Shown: positions 25,200-33,639, counted from the stretch's first letter. The stretch is 64,000 nt of DNA from Actinocatenispora thailandica (GCF_016865425.1 NZ_AP023355.1:6446198-6510197), one strand, 5' to 3'. Translations and numbers: made by a program. Notes: generated by a model not told the origin, from the letters alone.

Positions 25200-25808
25200 C
25201 TACGCGAAGGTGATGGCGGTGGCGTGCAGGGTGCCGTCCTTGCCGGCGTGGCCGCTGACCACCAGGGTCGTCCCGACGCTGATCGCGCCCACCGACGGGA
25301 ACCCGTCCACGGTCGTACCGTCGTCGGCCTCGACGCCGATGGTCGCGCCGCTGTCCAGGGTCAGCGTCAACTGCCAGCCGTGGTCGATCGGGTGGATCGA
25401 GTAGAGCGTGCCGGTGCACACCGTCGTGATGCCGACCGCGCCGTACCCGTCGACGTACCGGCAGGTCGAGGTGTCCGGCGACGGCACCGCGAACTCGGGC
25501 ACCCGGACCGGGATCTGGGTCGAACTGGCCGTCGTCGCCGTCTCGTCGGCCGGCGCCGGCGCGCTCGCCCGCTGCACCACCATCCCGCCCGCGAAACCGA
25601 TGGCGAGCAGCCCGACGGCACCGGCGACCAGGTAACGCCGGGGCAGCGACACCGAGGCCGACCGGCGGCCGGTCGGCGGCTCCGCGTCGTTCTCGGTCAA
25701 CTGGTCGACGGTGCCCTCGTCGTCGAGGTCGTCGGACAGCTCGATCAGCGGCATCGGCTCGCCGTCGTCGTCCGGTTCGTCGTCCCGCCACCGGTGGGTA
25801 CTGCGCAT
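25200..25808 (-). CDS. Single-pass membrane protein, acidic N-terminus
   Basis: 202 residues: an acidic cytoplasmic segment of about 70 residues (DDEPDDDGEP, LSDDLDDEG), one membrane helix (RRYLVAGAVGLLAIGFAGGMVVQ), a Thr/Ala/Pro linker and an outer domain with two cysteines (TSTCRYV and TTVCTGT). The ATG at 25808 follows GGGGAGGAG. I do not recognise the outer domain. It converges with ppa, leaving only 28 bases. Confidence 0.7.
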   Translation of the reverse strand: MRSTHRWRDDEPDDDGEPMPLIELSDDLDDEGTVDQLTENDAEPPTGRRSASVSLPRRYLVAGAVGLLAIGFAGGMVVQRASAPAPADETATTASSTQIPVRVPEFAVPSPDTSTCRYVDGYGAVGITTVCTGTLYSIHPIDHGWQLTLTLDSGATIGVEADDGTTVDGFPSVGAISVGTTLVVSGHAGKDGTLHATAITFA

Positions 25809-26003
25809 CGCTCCTCCCCGGTGGCACGGACGCCAACGCCGGTGCCACAACGGAATTGTGGCACCGGCGGGCGGGCCACGCCGGCCGGTCGGCGGGTCGC
25901 TGCCCGCAAGGGGACGCCCCGGCGTGGGTACCGGGCCACCCGCGGGCAGTCACGGCCGGCGTGGCAGTGCGAGCAATGCTGTTGGTGGTCCCGCCGTCGC
26001 GGC

Positions 26004-26183
26004 TCAGCGGCGGGTCGGGTGCCAGAATCGGCGCGCCCACAGGGCGCGGATCGTCCGGTCCGCAGGCGGCTCCGCGGGCGGCGCCAGCTGCTCGGTGGTC
26101 ATGGTGAGCGAATTGACCAGTGACATCACCCCGTCGGTGCTGGTGCGCACCTCGTGGGCCAGGTCGCGGATCGTGTTGGCCAT
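26004..26183 (-). CDS. Small hypothetical protein
   Basis: A 59-residue protein, MANTIRDLAHEVRTSTDGVMSLVNSL.., with an AAGGAG ribosome-binding site before the ATG at 26183. The first half is an amphipathic helix with a hydroxyl-rich face; the end is basic (RALWARRFWHPTRR). No family is recognised and no membrane segment is seen. Confidence 0.5.
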   Translation of the reverse strand: MANTIRDLAHEVRTSTDGVMSLVNSLTMTTEQLAPPAEPPADRTIRALWARRFWHPTRR

Positions 26184-26310
26184 CGTGGCTCCTTGGGTCG
26201 AGCAATCCACGCTCATCCCCAGTAGGCACCAAACGCAGCGCGTTGTCACCCCTACCCGCGGCAATTTCGCCGTGCTCCATACCACTTTCGGGTTCACCGG
26301 CCCGTTCCGG

Positions 26311-26835
26311 CTACTGCTCGGTGACGTCCGCCGCCACGATCACACCACCCCGCACCGTGTAGGTACCGGCGTACTCCTTGACCGAGCCGTCGGTCTGGTA
26401 CGCCGACAGCGACACCGATACCACGTCCCCGGACACCCCCTGCACGGTCACCACGTCCATCGCGGTGGTGTCGAACCCGGCCGCGAAGTGGTCGTACGAG
26501 GAGTCCAGGTTCTTGCCGCCCAGCTGCCAGGCGGACCAGTAGTCCGTGTTGTTGATCGCATCGAAGTACGCGTAGACGACCGCCGCCGGATCCTCCGGTG
26601 CGGCCGGAACGGTCGACGGCACCGGTACCGGCACCACGGACGGGCTGGGCGCCACCGGCGCCTGACTGGGCGGCGGCGTCGTACCGTCCGACTTCGGCGC
26701 GGCCGTGGTCGGGCTCGCCGAGTGCGAGGACGCGGCGCCCCGATGCGGCTCCCGGTCAATCCCGATCATGCAGCCGGCCAGGAGCAGCGCAGGCAGCAGG
26801 CAGCACACCAGCCGCAGCGCGAGCCGTCCGGACAT
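26311..26835 (-). CDS. Putative lipoprotein
   Basis: 174 residues with a lipoprotein signal peptide ending in LLLAGC (Cys22), a Ser/Thr/Pro-rich stretch of 60 residues and a C-terminal domain resembling a small NTF2-like or lumazine-type binding fold (AAVVYAYFDAINNTDYWSAWQLGG). The ATG at 26835 follows GGAGGTG. The role is unknown; similar actinobacterial lipoproteins carry an extracellular alpha+beta domain of this size. Confidence 0.75.
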   Translation of the reverse strand: MSGRLALRLVCCLLPALLLAGCMIGIDREPHRGAASSHSASPTTAAPKSDGTTPPPSQAPVAPSPSVVPVPVPSTVPAAPEDPAAVVYAYFDAINNTDYWSAWQLGGKNLDSSYDHFAAGFDTTAMDVVTVQGVSGDVVSVSLSAYQTDGSVKEYAGTYTVRGGVIVAADVTEQ

Positions 26836-27060
26836 GCCCGGCACCTCCTCCCGGTCGGGAGGCGCCCTCACCGTACGGCGTGGGCAGCGGCGGCGACACC
26901 GCCGGGGCATCCGTTCGGGCGTACCACGTCCGGATCGTCCGGCACACCGAACCACCCTCCGGACCTCGGCCGAACGTACCGGTACCAGATCATCCACAAT
27001 GGACCGTCAGCGGTGGCCGGCAGCGCCCGCCGAGGGGCCGGAACGACGTGCGGGCGACGG

Positions 27061-27693
27061 TCAGGGGAAGTCGACGCGCATCACGACCCGGCGCAGGCTG
27101 GGCGTGCTGACCTCGCGGAAACCGGCCTCGGCGAACACCTGGACGCTGCCCACGTGCAGCTCGCCCCAGGTGATCTCCCTGCCCGGTTCGGTGCGCATCG
27201 GGTAGCCCTCCACCGCCCGCGCGCCCTGGTCACGGGCGTACCCGACGGTCGCGGCAGCCAGCGGGTAGGTCAGGCCGCGCTTGCGGAATCCCTTGCGTAC
27301 CACGAAACAGGTCACCGCCCAGACGGTGTCGTCCTGCTTGTCCTCGGCGCGGTCGCGCCACACGGTGCGGCTGGTGACGAGCTTCGGATAGGCGGTCCGC
27401 GGCTGCACCGCCACCCAGCCGACCGGCTCGCCGTCCAGGTAGCCGACCAGCCCGCTGGTGGACCCGGCATCCGGCTCGCCGCACCGGGTCTGCTCGTACA
27501 GCCGGTCCCGCCGCTGCTGGTCGGTCAGCTCGGTCCACACCCAGCCACGCACCTTGAACCGCTGGCAGTTGCAGCGGCCCGAATAGTCCGCGGTGCCGAA
27601 CACCGCGCGCAGGTCGGCCCGGCTCGCCCGGTTCGCCGGTACGACCGTCACCGCCGCCGGGTCGATCGCCGAAGGCCCCGTCACGCTGTCCAT
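27061..27693 (-). CDS. GNAT family N-acetyltransferase
   Basis: A 210-residue acetyltransferase. The acetyl-CoA binding region is WAVTCFVVRKGFRKRGLTYPLAAATVGYARDQGA, with R-K-R-G standing for the Q/R-x-x-G-x-G/A motif. The N-terminal DYSGRCNCQRFKV block with two cysteines recurs in this subgroup. Substrate unknown. It stands alone, divergent from the VOC gene at 27906. Confidence 0.83.
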   Translation of the reverse strand: MDSVTGPSAIDPAAVTVVPANRASRADLRAVFGTADYSGRCNCQRFKVRGWVWTELTDQQRRDRLYEQTRCGEPDAGSTSGLVGYLDGEPVGWVAVQPRTAYPKLVTSRTVWRDRAEDKQDDTVWAVTCFVVRKGFRKRGLTYPLAAATVGYARDQGARAVEGYPMRTEPGREITWGELHVGSVQVFAEAGFREVSTPSLRRVVMRVDFP

Positions 27694-27905
27694 GCCGCAC
27701 GCTAACCCGGATCGACACCGCCATGGGATCCAGCCGAGCGTTTCGTCCCCACCCGTACCGTTCGACGGCCGGCGTCCCGTGCCCCGCCGTCTCCACCTCC
27801 TGCGGCTCCACCCCGCAGCGATCGCCGCGGGGCGTTCCCCGGGTTGCTTCCGCTGCCGCGGTCCGCGCTTGACCCTGACGTCGCAGGAGGCTCGACGATC
27901 GGGGT

Positions 27906-28430
27906 ATGACCGACAACGACGCGTCCGAGCGCACCGACGAGCAGCACTACCTCAGCCCCGTACCGATGCCGGCCGAGGACGCCGTTCCGCCGGGGATCTG
28001 CCGCCAGATCTACGGGATGGCAACGTATCTCAGCGTCCCGACCGCGGACCTCGCCGCCTCGACCGACTTCTGGGTACGCGGGCTCGGCTTCGTCGAGCTG
28101 TTCGCCGTACCGGGCCGGGTGGTGCACCTGCGCCGGTGGGCCTTCCAGGACGTCCTGCTGGTACCGGGCGAGCCGGCCGCCACGCCGTCCGCGGCACACC
28201 TCGGCATCTCCTGCGTGCTCGGCGAGATCGAGCCGACCCGGGCCCGCTGCGAACAGCTCGCGCCGGGCTGCACCAGCGGCCCCGACGAGAAGCCGTGGAA
28301 CGCGGTCGAACTGACCGTCGTCACCCCGGAACGGCAGCGGGTGGTGTGCACCGCCGCCCACCCGCTCGACCCGACCAGCGCGACGGCGGACTACCTGCGC
28401 GCCAGCGGTTTCGACATCCCGCAACCGTGA
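27906..28430 (+). CDS. VOC/glyoxalase-like protein
   Basis: 174 residues. After a 37-residue N-terminal extension comes a VOC domain (MATYLSVPTADLAASTDFWVRGLGFVELF). The pattern is that of a small-molecule binding or resistance protein of the glyoxalase superfamily. Metal ligands are not all evident. It precedes a TipAS-type MerR gene by about 95 bases on the same strand. Confidence 0.75.
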   Translation: MTDNDASERTDEQHYLSPVPMPAEDAVPPGICRQIYGMATYLSVPTADLAASTDFWVRGLGFVELFAVPGRVVHLRRWAFQDVLLVPGEPAATPSAAHLGISCVLGEIEPTRARCEQLAPGCTSGPDEKPWNAVELTVVTPERQRVVCTAAHPLDPTSATADYLRASGFDIPQP

Positions 28431-28525
28431 CGACCGTGCATCACGGCCCGCTCGCCGGTCCGGTTCGTGGCCGCGGTCCGGCCATCGGCACCGGCTGGGC
28501 CGGGGCGGCGCGCCACACTGGGCGG

Positions 28526-29329
28526 ATGAGCTCCGACGAACAGGCGGGCGGGTACACGGTCGGGCCGGCCGCGAAGCTGGTCGGCGTCAGCGTGAAGACG
28601 CTGCACCACTGGGACTCGATCGGGCTGGTCCGGCCGAGCGGGCGGACCCCCGGCGGCTACCGGGTCTACTCGCCCGACGACGTGGCCCGGATCCACCGGG
28701 TGCTGGTCTACCGCGAACTCGGGTTCCCGCTCGCCGAGATCGGCCCGATCCTCGACGATCCCGGTACCGACCCGCGCGACCAGCTGCGCCGGCAGCGGTC
28801 CGAGCTGGCGTCCCGGCGTTCCCGGATCGAGGAGATGATCGCCGCGGTCGACCGGATGCTCGACGCCACCCGGCGCGGCATCCGGTTGACCGCCGAGGAG
28901 CAGGTCGAGATCTTCGGTACGGACTGGCGGCCGGACCGGGTCGACGAGGCGGAGCAGCGCTGGGGCGACACCGCGCAGTGGCAGCAGTACACCGAGCGGG
29001 CCGCCGCGCTGACCGCCGACGACTGGCGGACCGTCGCGGGTTCGATCGAGGCGCTGACCGCCGAGCTGGCCGCCGCCTGCCGGGCCGGTGTCCCGGCCGG
29101 GTCCGCCGAGGCGAACGCGCTGGCCGAGCGGCACCGCACGATGATGGAGACGTACTTCGACTGCACCCACTCGATGCACGTGTGCCTGGGCCGGATGATG
29201 GCCGCCGACGCCGGCTACGTCGAGTACTACGAGCGGTTCGCGCCCGGCCTCGCCGGCTGGCTGTGCGCCGCGATCGCCGCCAACGCCGCCGCGCACGGCA
29301 CCGATCCCGCCACCGCAACCTGGCAGTGA
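28526..29329 (+). CDS. MerR regulator with TipAS-like domain
   Basis: 267 residues. The N-terminal winged helix is MerR-type (YTVGPAAKLVGVSVKTLHHWDSIGLVRPSGRTPGGYRVYS). A coiled coil (RRQRSELASRRSRIEEMIAAVDRML) joins it to a C-terminal TipAS-like domain, the antibiotic-binding module of TipA, with HRTMMETYFDCTHSMHVCLGRMMAAD. By family knowledge it activates transcription upon binding a peptide or drug-like ligand. It may control the upstream VOC gene or itself. Confidence 0.88.
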   Translation: MSSDEQAGGYTVGPAAKLVGVSVKTLHHWDSIGLVRPSGRTPGGYRVYSPDDVARIHRVLVYRELGFPLAEIGPILDDPGTDPRDQLRRQRSELASRRSRIEEMIAAVDRMLDATRRGIRLTAEEQVEIFGTDWRPDRVDEAEQRWGDTAQWQQYTERAAALTADDWRTVAGSIEALTAELAAACRAGVPAGSAEANALAERHRTMMETYFDCTHSMHVCLGRMMAADAGYVEYYERFAPGLAGWLCAAIAANAAAHGTDPATATWQ

Positions 29330-29403
29330 CCTCGGCCCGGTGACCGGGCCGCGCCCGCCGCCGGTGGCCACGCGGCGACCTGGTCGGCGTCGCAGCGCCA
29401 CCC

Positions 29404-29469
29404 ACGAGCCGGACGGCGCCCCGGTGCCGCCCGTACCCGGTGACGAGCCGGACGGCGCCCCGGTGCCGC
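29404..29469. repeat. 27-base direct repeat, spacing 39
   Basis: ACGAGCCGGACGGCGCCCCG plus seven bases occurs at 29404 and again at 29443, in the gap between the MerR gene and the truncated nucleotidyltransferase. No gene is supported here. Confidence 0.8.
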
Positions 29470-29499
29470 TCATGCCCCGCACGCCGCGAGCGCCCGGAA

Positions 29500-29790
29500 T
29501 CAGCGTGCGCCGAGGTGCGTCCCGACCCGGCGGGCGAACGCGGCCACCGCAGCGGGGTCCAGGCCGGCCGCCGGGCACGGCAGTTGCTCCAGCGCCGCGG
29601 CGAGCGCGGACCGCTGCGCCGCACCCGTCGTACCGGCGGAGACCACGAGCACGTCGACGTCGCTGCGCCGGGCGTCGAACCCACCCAGTGCCGCCGAACC
29701 GTGCAGGTAACAGCCGACCAGGTCGTCGCCCAGGGTGGCCGCGGCCACCGCGGCGAGCGCCGACAGGTACCGTTCCGTCGTCTCCTCCAC
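29500..29790 (-). pseudogene. Truncated nucleotidyltransferase (AadA-like N-terminus)
   Basis: 96 residues begin like an aminoglycoside adenylyltransferase-type nucleotidyltransferase: CYLHGSAALGGFDARRSDVDVLVV holds the G-S motif and the two metal-binding Asp residues of D-V-D. Full-length relatives are about 250 residues with a C-terminal helical domain, which is missing; after PCPAAGLD the sequence ends within 25 residues. It is probably a gene remnant, although a minimal nucleotidyltransferase of the toxin-antitoxin MNT class cannot be excluded. Confidence 0.6.
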
Positions 29791-29913
29791 CGCACCGACG
29801 GTAGCCGCCGGGAATGCGGAGGAGCAGCGGGCCGCCGGCGGCTAAGCTGCCGGGGCATGCCCGGCCTGCGGGCGTGCCGCACCGGGAAGCCCGCCGGCGC
29901 CGGGAGGAGAGCA

Positions 29914-30441
29914 GTGAGCCGCGCACCCCGTACCCCGCCACCCACCGAACGGCTCGGGTTCCGACCGATGGCCGACGAGGATCTCGACGACCTGGCCGCG
30001 CTGCTCGGCGACCCGGCCGTGATGCGGTACTACCCGCGGCCCAAGACCCGGGACGAGGCGCGCGGCTGGATCGACTGGAACCAGCGGCTCTACCGCGACG
30101 AGGGGTACGGGCTGTGGGTGGTCGAACTGCGCGAGACCGGCGAGTTCGTCGGGGACTGCGGCCTCACCCCGCAGCAGGTCGACGGCGTCACCGAACTGGA
30201 GGTCGGATACCACGTGCGAACCGCGCTGCAGGGCCGGGGCCTCGCCACCGAGGCCGCGGCGGCCTGCCGCGACTTCGCCCGTGACGTCCTCGGCGCGACC
30301 CGGCTGGTGGCGATCATCCGCCCGGACAACCTCCCGTCGCAGCGCGTCGCCACCAAGATCGGCCTCCCCTTCGAACGCACCGCGACCTCGCACGACCTCC
30401 CCGTCCACCTGCACGCCACCACCTGGCCAACGCACTCCTGA
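29914..30441 (+). CDS. GNAT family N-acetyltransferase (RimJ/RimL-like)
   Basis: A 175-residue acetyltransferase of the RimJ/RimL type: TERLGFRPMADEDLDDLAALLGDPAVMRYY at the start and VGYHVRTALQGRGLATEAAAA, the acetyl-CoA site, later. PDNLPSQRVATKIGLPF is the usual last helix-turn. GTG at 29914 follows GGGAGGAG. The substrate is unknown. It faces a GNAT relic and three minus-strand genes downstream. Confidence 0.87.
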   Translation: MSRAPRTPPPTERLGFRPMADEDLDDLAALLGDPAVMRYYPRPKTRDEARGWIDWNQRLYRDEGYGLWVVELRETGEFVGDCGLTPQQVDGVTELEVGYHVRTALQGRGLATEAAAACRDFARDVLGATRLVAIIRPDNLPSQRVATKIGLPFERTATSHDLPVHLHATTWPTHS

Positions 30442-30469
30442 CGCCGCGCCGGCAGTCGGCACGCAGCGC

Positions 30470-30512
30470 GCCACGCCCGCAGGCGCATCCGCGCGACCGC
30501 CGCCGCGTCGCC
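30470..30512 (-). pseudogene. Relic of a GNAT gene 5' end
   Basis: 41 of 43 bases match 31158-31200, inside the 5' part of the GNAT gene at 30649-31266. On the minus strand it encodes GDAAAVARMRLRAW, matching GDAAAVARTHLRAW of the intact gene. The rest of the copy is gone or degraded, and a 10-bp repeat array abuts it. Confidence 0.65.
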
Positions 30513-30514
30513 GC

Positions 30515-30573
30515 GCAGCGGGGGCAGCGGGGCAGCGGGGGCAGCGGGGGCAGCGGGGGCAGCGGGGGCAGCC
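30515..30573. repeat. GCAGCGGGGG microsatellite
   Basis: About six copies of a 10-base GCAGCGGGGG unit, one copy being a base short. It is non-coding as far as I can tell. Confidence 0.85.
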
Positions 30574-30648
30574 CTACACCGGTGCTCGGTCGGTGTCCGG
30601 GGCACGACCGGGAGGGCGGCGGGAGCCGGCGACACTCCTGCCCGCCGG

Positions 30649-31266
30649 TCACGGCTTGGGGCGGACCATCCGGAGGTTGAGCAGTCGGTCCCGCCAGCGT
30701 TCGCGTTCGCCGGTGGCGACGAAGCCGTACCGGGCGTAGAAGCGCACCGCCCGGGTGTTGAAGGCGCTGACCCACAGCCGGATCGGCGCCGCGCCAGCCC
30801 AACCCAGGAACTCGGCCATCAGCCGGTCCGCGACTCCGGTCCCTTGCGCCTCGGCGAGCAGGTACATCGGGCCGAGCGTCACGGCGTCGGTGCGATGCCC
30901 GTACAGGAAGCCAACGACCCCGGCGTTCGAGCCAGCACCGGCGAGGTCGTGCTGCCGGCTCCCGGCACGGCAGTCCGGCCGGGAGCCGACGCGGGCGTCC
31001 AGCCGGACGATTCGGCAGAACACCCGGTCGGGCTCCCGCCGCGCCGCCGCGATCTCGGCCGCCCAGCCGGCGGTCCCCTCCTCGGTACCGAGATACCCCA
31101 GATTCGCCGCGATCCACCCGGCGTCCACCCCCGAGCCGACCCCGTCGTACGTCTCGTGCCACGCCCGCAGGTGCGTCCGCGCGACCGCCGCCGCGTCGCC
31201 GACGGCAGGCACCTCGATCGTGTAGTCGCCGACGGCCTTCCCGTCCGGTGCGCCGGTGCGATCCAT
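30649..31266 (-). CDS. GNAT family N-acetyltransferase
   Basis: A 205-residue acetyltransferase with YLLAEAQGTGVADRLMAEFLGWAGA as acetyl-CoA site and FNTRAVRFYARYGF as the C-terminal motif. The N-terminal GDAAAVARTHLRAWHETYDG is typical. Its ATG overlaps the stop codon of the preceding GNAT gene (TGATG at 31264-31268), so translation is coupled. The substrate is unknown. A central stretch (GSRPDCRAGSRQHDLAGAGSNAG) looks like a lineage-specific insert. Confidence 0.85.
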   Translation of the reverse strand: MDRTGAPDGKAVGDYTIEVPAVGDAAAVARTHLRAWHETYDGVGSGVDAGWIAANLGYLGTEEGTAGWAAEIAAARREPDRVFCRIVRLDARVGSRPDCRAGSRQHDLAGAGSNAGVVGFLYGHRTDAVTLGPMYLLAEAQGTGVADRLMAEFLGWAGAAPIRLWVSAFNTRAVRFYARYGFVATGERERWRDRLLNLRMVRPKP

Positions 31267-31796
31267 CAGAGGTCGACCGCGTACCGGTGGAGGGGGCCGG
31301 CGTCGTCCAGATCGGTGACGGTGAGCCGCATCCCGAGCGCTTCCACCACCCGCCGGGACCCGACGTTGTCCGGCCGGATCGTGGCCCACACCCGGCTCAA
31401 CCCCGCGGCACGGCACTCGTCGACGACCGCCGTCGCCGCCTCGGTGGCCAGCCCACGGCGCCGGTACCGTCCGGCGATCCGGTAGCCCAGCTCCGACTCC
31501 GCCACCGCCGGCCCGCGGCGAACCCCGCAGGTACCGACCAGATCTCCGGTCTCCCGGTCGCACAGCACGTACGAGCAGAGCCCGGCGGTGCGTTGCTCGT
31601 CGATCCGGTGCGCGACCCACCGCTCGGTCCGCTCCAGCGACCGGAACGGGCTCCGCGACCCGGCCGACATCGCCGGCTCCGCCAACGCCTCGTACAGCCG
31701 GATCGCGTCGGCCTCGGTCACCGCCGCCAGCCGCAACCGCCCGCTCCCCAACAACCCGCGCATCACGTCCACACCCCCGTACGGCCCGGCAAGCAT
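31266..31796 (-). CDS. GNAT family N-acetyltransferase
   Basis: A 176-residue RimJ/RimL-like acetyltransferase: LGSGRLRLAAVTEADAIRLYEALAEPAMSAGSRSPFR and the acetyl-CoA motif GYRIAGRYRRRGLATEAATAV. The start at 31796 (MLAGPYGGVDVMRG) follows GGTGAG; an ATG eleven codons later is an alternative. Gene order on the minus strand is phosphotransferase, this gene, then the coupled GNAT gene, with gaps of 25 and -1 bases, implying one operon. Confidence 0.83.
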   Translation of the reverse strand: MLAGPYGGVDVMRGLLGSGRLRLAAVTEADAIRLYEALAEPAMSAGSRSPFRSLERTERWVAHRIDEQRTAGLCSYVLCDRETGDLVGTCGVRRGPAVAESELGYRIAGRYRRRGLATEAATAVVDECRAAGLSRVWATIRPDNVGSRRVVEALGMRLTVTDLDDAGPLHRYAVDL

Positions 31797-31821
31797 CGTC
31801 TCACCGGAACCGTCCCCGCGG

Positions 31822-32709
31822 TCAGGGCAATCGGGCGGCGGCGAAGGCCAGCTGGTGGTCGATGTCCGCCGGCCCGTGGTGCCGGATCGTCCAGTCGACC
31901 ATGCGCAGGCCCATGTGCGCCCAGTACCGGTGCAGGGCGGACGGTGGGATGGCATCGAGCGCCCTGTCGAGCCTTCGGATCGCGGCCGGATCGACCCGCG
32001 GGTACTGCGGATCGAGCGCGATGCCCCAGGCAAGATCGAACCGCAAGGTGACCAGCCCGAACCGTCGATCGCCACGTGCCAGCCCGTTGTACCCGTGCCA
32101 GTCGACGACGCCGGTGATCTCGCCCGAGGCGTCGACCAGGATGTTTCCCGGCGTGAGGTCGAGGTGCACCACATCGTCGCCGGTCATCCGGTCACCGTGC
32201 ATCTCGCCGAGCGCCCGGATCTGGGCGAGCAACCGCCGGCTTCGATCGTCGTATCCAGCAAGGCTGTCGTGCCGGCACAGGATCCGCCCACCGATCCGGA
32301 GATGCAGGTCTGGATTGGCCGTCTCAGGATGTTCGGCCAGCAACCCCGTGAACCGCCGGGTCAGGTCCTCGACCGCCTCGATGGTGCCACCGGTGATGCG
32401 CCGCGCCGGTTGACCGGGGAGCCGTTCCTGCACGACGACGGTGTGCCCATCGACAGCCGTGACGAGTTGGTATCGCGGTACCGGGATGTCAACGGATCGC
32501 ATCAGGTCGAGGATCCGCCCGGTCTGCAGCAGCCGGTCCGGCGTTCCGGACGCAACCGTAAGAACTCCTGGCCGACCGTCCGGCCAGCGAACGTACCCGG
32601 CGCCGCCGGACTCACCCTGCTCGGCCAGGCCGAGCAGGGTGAGTCCGATGCTCTTCTCGGCGTTGAGCTGTCCGACCAGTCGCTCCGCATTCAGCCGCGG
32701 TACCGCCAT
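31822..32709 (-). CDS. Aminoglycoside phosphotransferase-fold kinase
   Basis: A 295-residue protein of the APH/choline-kinase fold: the catalytic loop is VVHLDLTPGNILVD (catalytic Asp and metal-binding Asn) and VVDWHGY carries the metal-binding Asp of the DFG-like motif. The N-terminal lobe has the Lys/Glu region VVQERLPGQPA. It phosphorylates a small molecule, possibly an aminoglycoside or sugar-like compound; resistance is not implied. It is the first gene of the operon with two GNAT genes. The merR reading frame overlaps its 5' end by 98 bases on the same strand. Confidence 0.83.
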   Translation of the reverse strand: MAVPRLNAERLVGQLNAEKSIGLTLLGLAEQGESGGAGYVRWPDGRPGVLTVASGTPDRLLQTGRILDLMRSVDIPVPRYQLVTAVDGHTVVVQERLPGQPARRITGGTIEAVEDLTRRFTGLLAEHPETANPDLHLRIGGRILCRHDSLAGYDDRSRRLLAQIRALGEMHGDRMTGDDVVHLDLTPGNILVDASGEITGVVDWHGYNGLARGDRRFGLVTLRFDLAWGIALDPQYPRVDPAAIRRLDRALDAIPPSALHRYWAHMGLRMVDWTIRHHGPADIDHQLAFAAARLP

Positions 32710-33256
32710 GCCCGCCAACGATACCGACTCGGCCGGCGTCGGCAGATCGTCGAGGCCCGGCGTGTGGAAGGGGGCAACGCGGCGTCTCGGCGCAGGTGGC
32801 GAGGTCGTCGCAGCCGGCGGCGACTGCCTCTCGCAGGGTGGCCCGGATCGCGGTCAGCTCGGCGATGCGCCGCTCCACCTCGGCCAGCTTCGCAACGGCG
32901 AGCCGGTGCGGTCCGGTGTGCCGCCGGGCCGTGGCGAGCAGGCCGGCGATCTCGTCGAGGGTGAACCCCAGGCGCTGCGCGGTCTTGATGGTACGCAGCA
33001 CCTGCACGGTCTCGGCCGGGTACTGCCGGTGCCCTCCCGGCGTGCGCGCCGGCTCGGCGACCAGCCCGCGGCGCTCGTAGTACCGCAGGGTCTGCCGGTT
33101 GACGCCGGCCGCGGCGGCGACCTGGCCGGACCGCAACGGCTCCCGCTCGACGCCGATCTGGCCGGACCGCAACGGCTCCCGCTCGACGGCGACCTGGCCG
33201 GACCCGAACGCCTGGTGCTCCGCGGGAACCTGGCCGGACCGCGGCGAGCCGGTCAT
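32612..33256 (-). CDS. MerR family regulator with repeat-extended N-terminus
   Basis: The DNA-binding region SGQVAAAAGVNRQTLRYYERRGLVAEPARTPGGHRQYP and the dimer helix with GCDDLATCAETPRC place it among metal/redox MerR proteins. Before this lie three 12-residue copies starting SGQ-I/V (SGQVPAEHQAFG, SGQVAVEREPLR, SGQIGVEREPLR), which are duplications of the gene's own 5' end (36-bp period). The ATG at 33256 overlaps the upstream stop codon (TGATG). Each repeat also ends in GGGAGCCGTTG, so a TTG at 33136 could be the working start. The last 50 residues overlap the kinase gene, look non-family-like, and a frameshift near the end is possible. Confidence 0.75.
   Translation of the reverse strand: MTGSPRSGQVPAEHQAFGSGQVAVEREPLRSGQIGVEREPLRSGQVAAAAGVNRQTLRYYERRGLVAEPARTPGGHRQYPAETVQVLRTIKTAQRLGFTLDEIAGLLATARRHTGPHRLAVAKLAEVERRIAELTAIRATLREAVAAGCDDLATCAETPRCPLPHAGPRRSADAGRVGIVGGHGGTAAECGATGRTAQRREEHRTHPARPGRAG
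33122..33250 (-). repeat. 36-bp tandem repeat in merR 5' end
   Basis: CTGGCCGGACC recurs at 33122, 33158, 33194 and 33230, a period of exactly 36 bases or 12 codons. The two copies nearest the helix-turn-helix are almost identical and the outer ones are diverged, which indicates stepwise expansion. Confidence 0.9.
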
Positions 33257-33606
33257 CACCGCACACCCGCCATCGCCGTCGCGGCGCGGGCGGCGAGCGC
33301 CGTCAGCACCGCGCTGTGCGAGGCCGGCACCTCGATGTCCAAAGTCAACCCGCCGTCCGACATCCGCAGCGTGAAACCGAAGAACGTGCAGCAGGAACCC
33401 TCCCGCATCGCCAGGTCCGCGACCCGTGCCGCGGCGGCCGGCGCCGGCTCGAACCCGATCCGTACCGTCGTCTCGGTCGGCCGCTCGACGGACCGCCCGG
33501 ACTCGGCGAACACCTCGTCGAACGCCGCCAGTCGCAGCGGTCGGTCCACCGCCGGCAGGGTGCACGCCGCCGGTACCCGCGACGCCTCGTCCCTCGTCTG
33601 CCCCAT
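33256..33606 (-). CDS. Hypothetical protein with REGSCCTFFGF motif
   Basis: 116 residues, MGQTRDEASRVPAACTLPAVDRPLRLAAFDEVFAE.., with a conserved-looking Cys at position 15 and a double Cys in REGSCCTFFGFTLR. I know such small proteins as neighbours of MerR regulators in actinobacteria, but no function is established. Three well-placed cysteines make a metal-binding or redox role plausible. Its stop codon overlaps the merR start, so the pair is co-translated. A longer in-frame reading upstream contains a GNAT relic. Confidence 0.65.
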   Translation of the reverse strand: MGQTRDEASRVPAACTLPAVDRPLRLAAFDEVFAESGRSVERPTETTVRIGFEPAPAAAARVADLAMREGSCCTFFGFTLRMSDGGLTLDIEVPASHSAVLTALAARAATAMAGVR

Positions 33607-33639
33607 GCCTCGACGGTAAACCCGTACCCAGGTACGAGA

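Noticed and set aside
31822-32709. Aminoglycoside resistance gene
   Set aside because: Only the general kinase fold can be supported; substrate is unknown and many such kinases act on other molecules.
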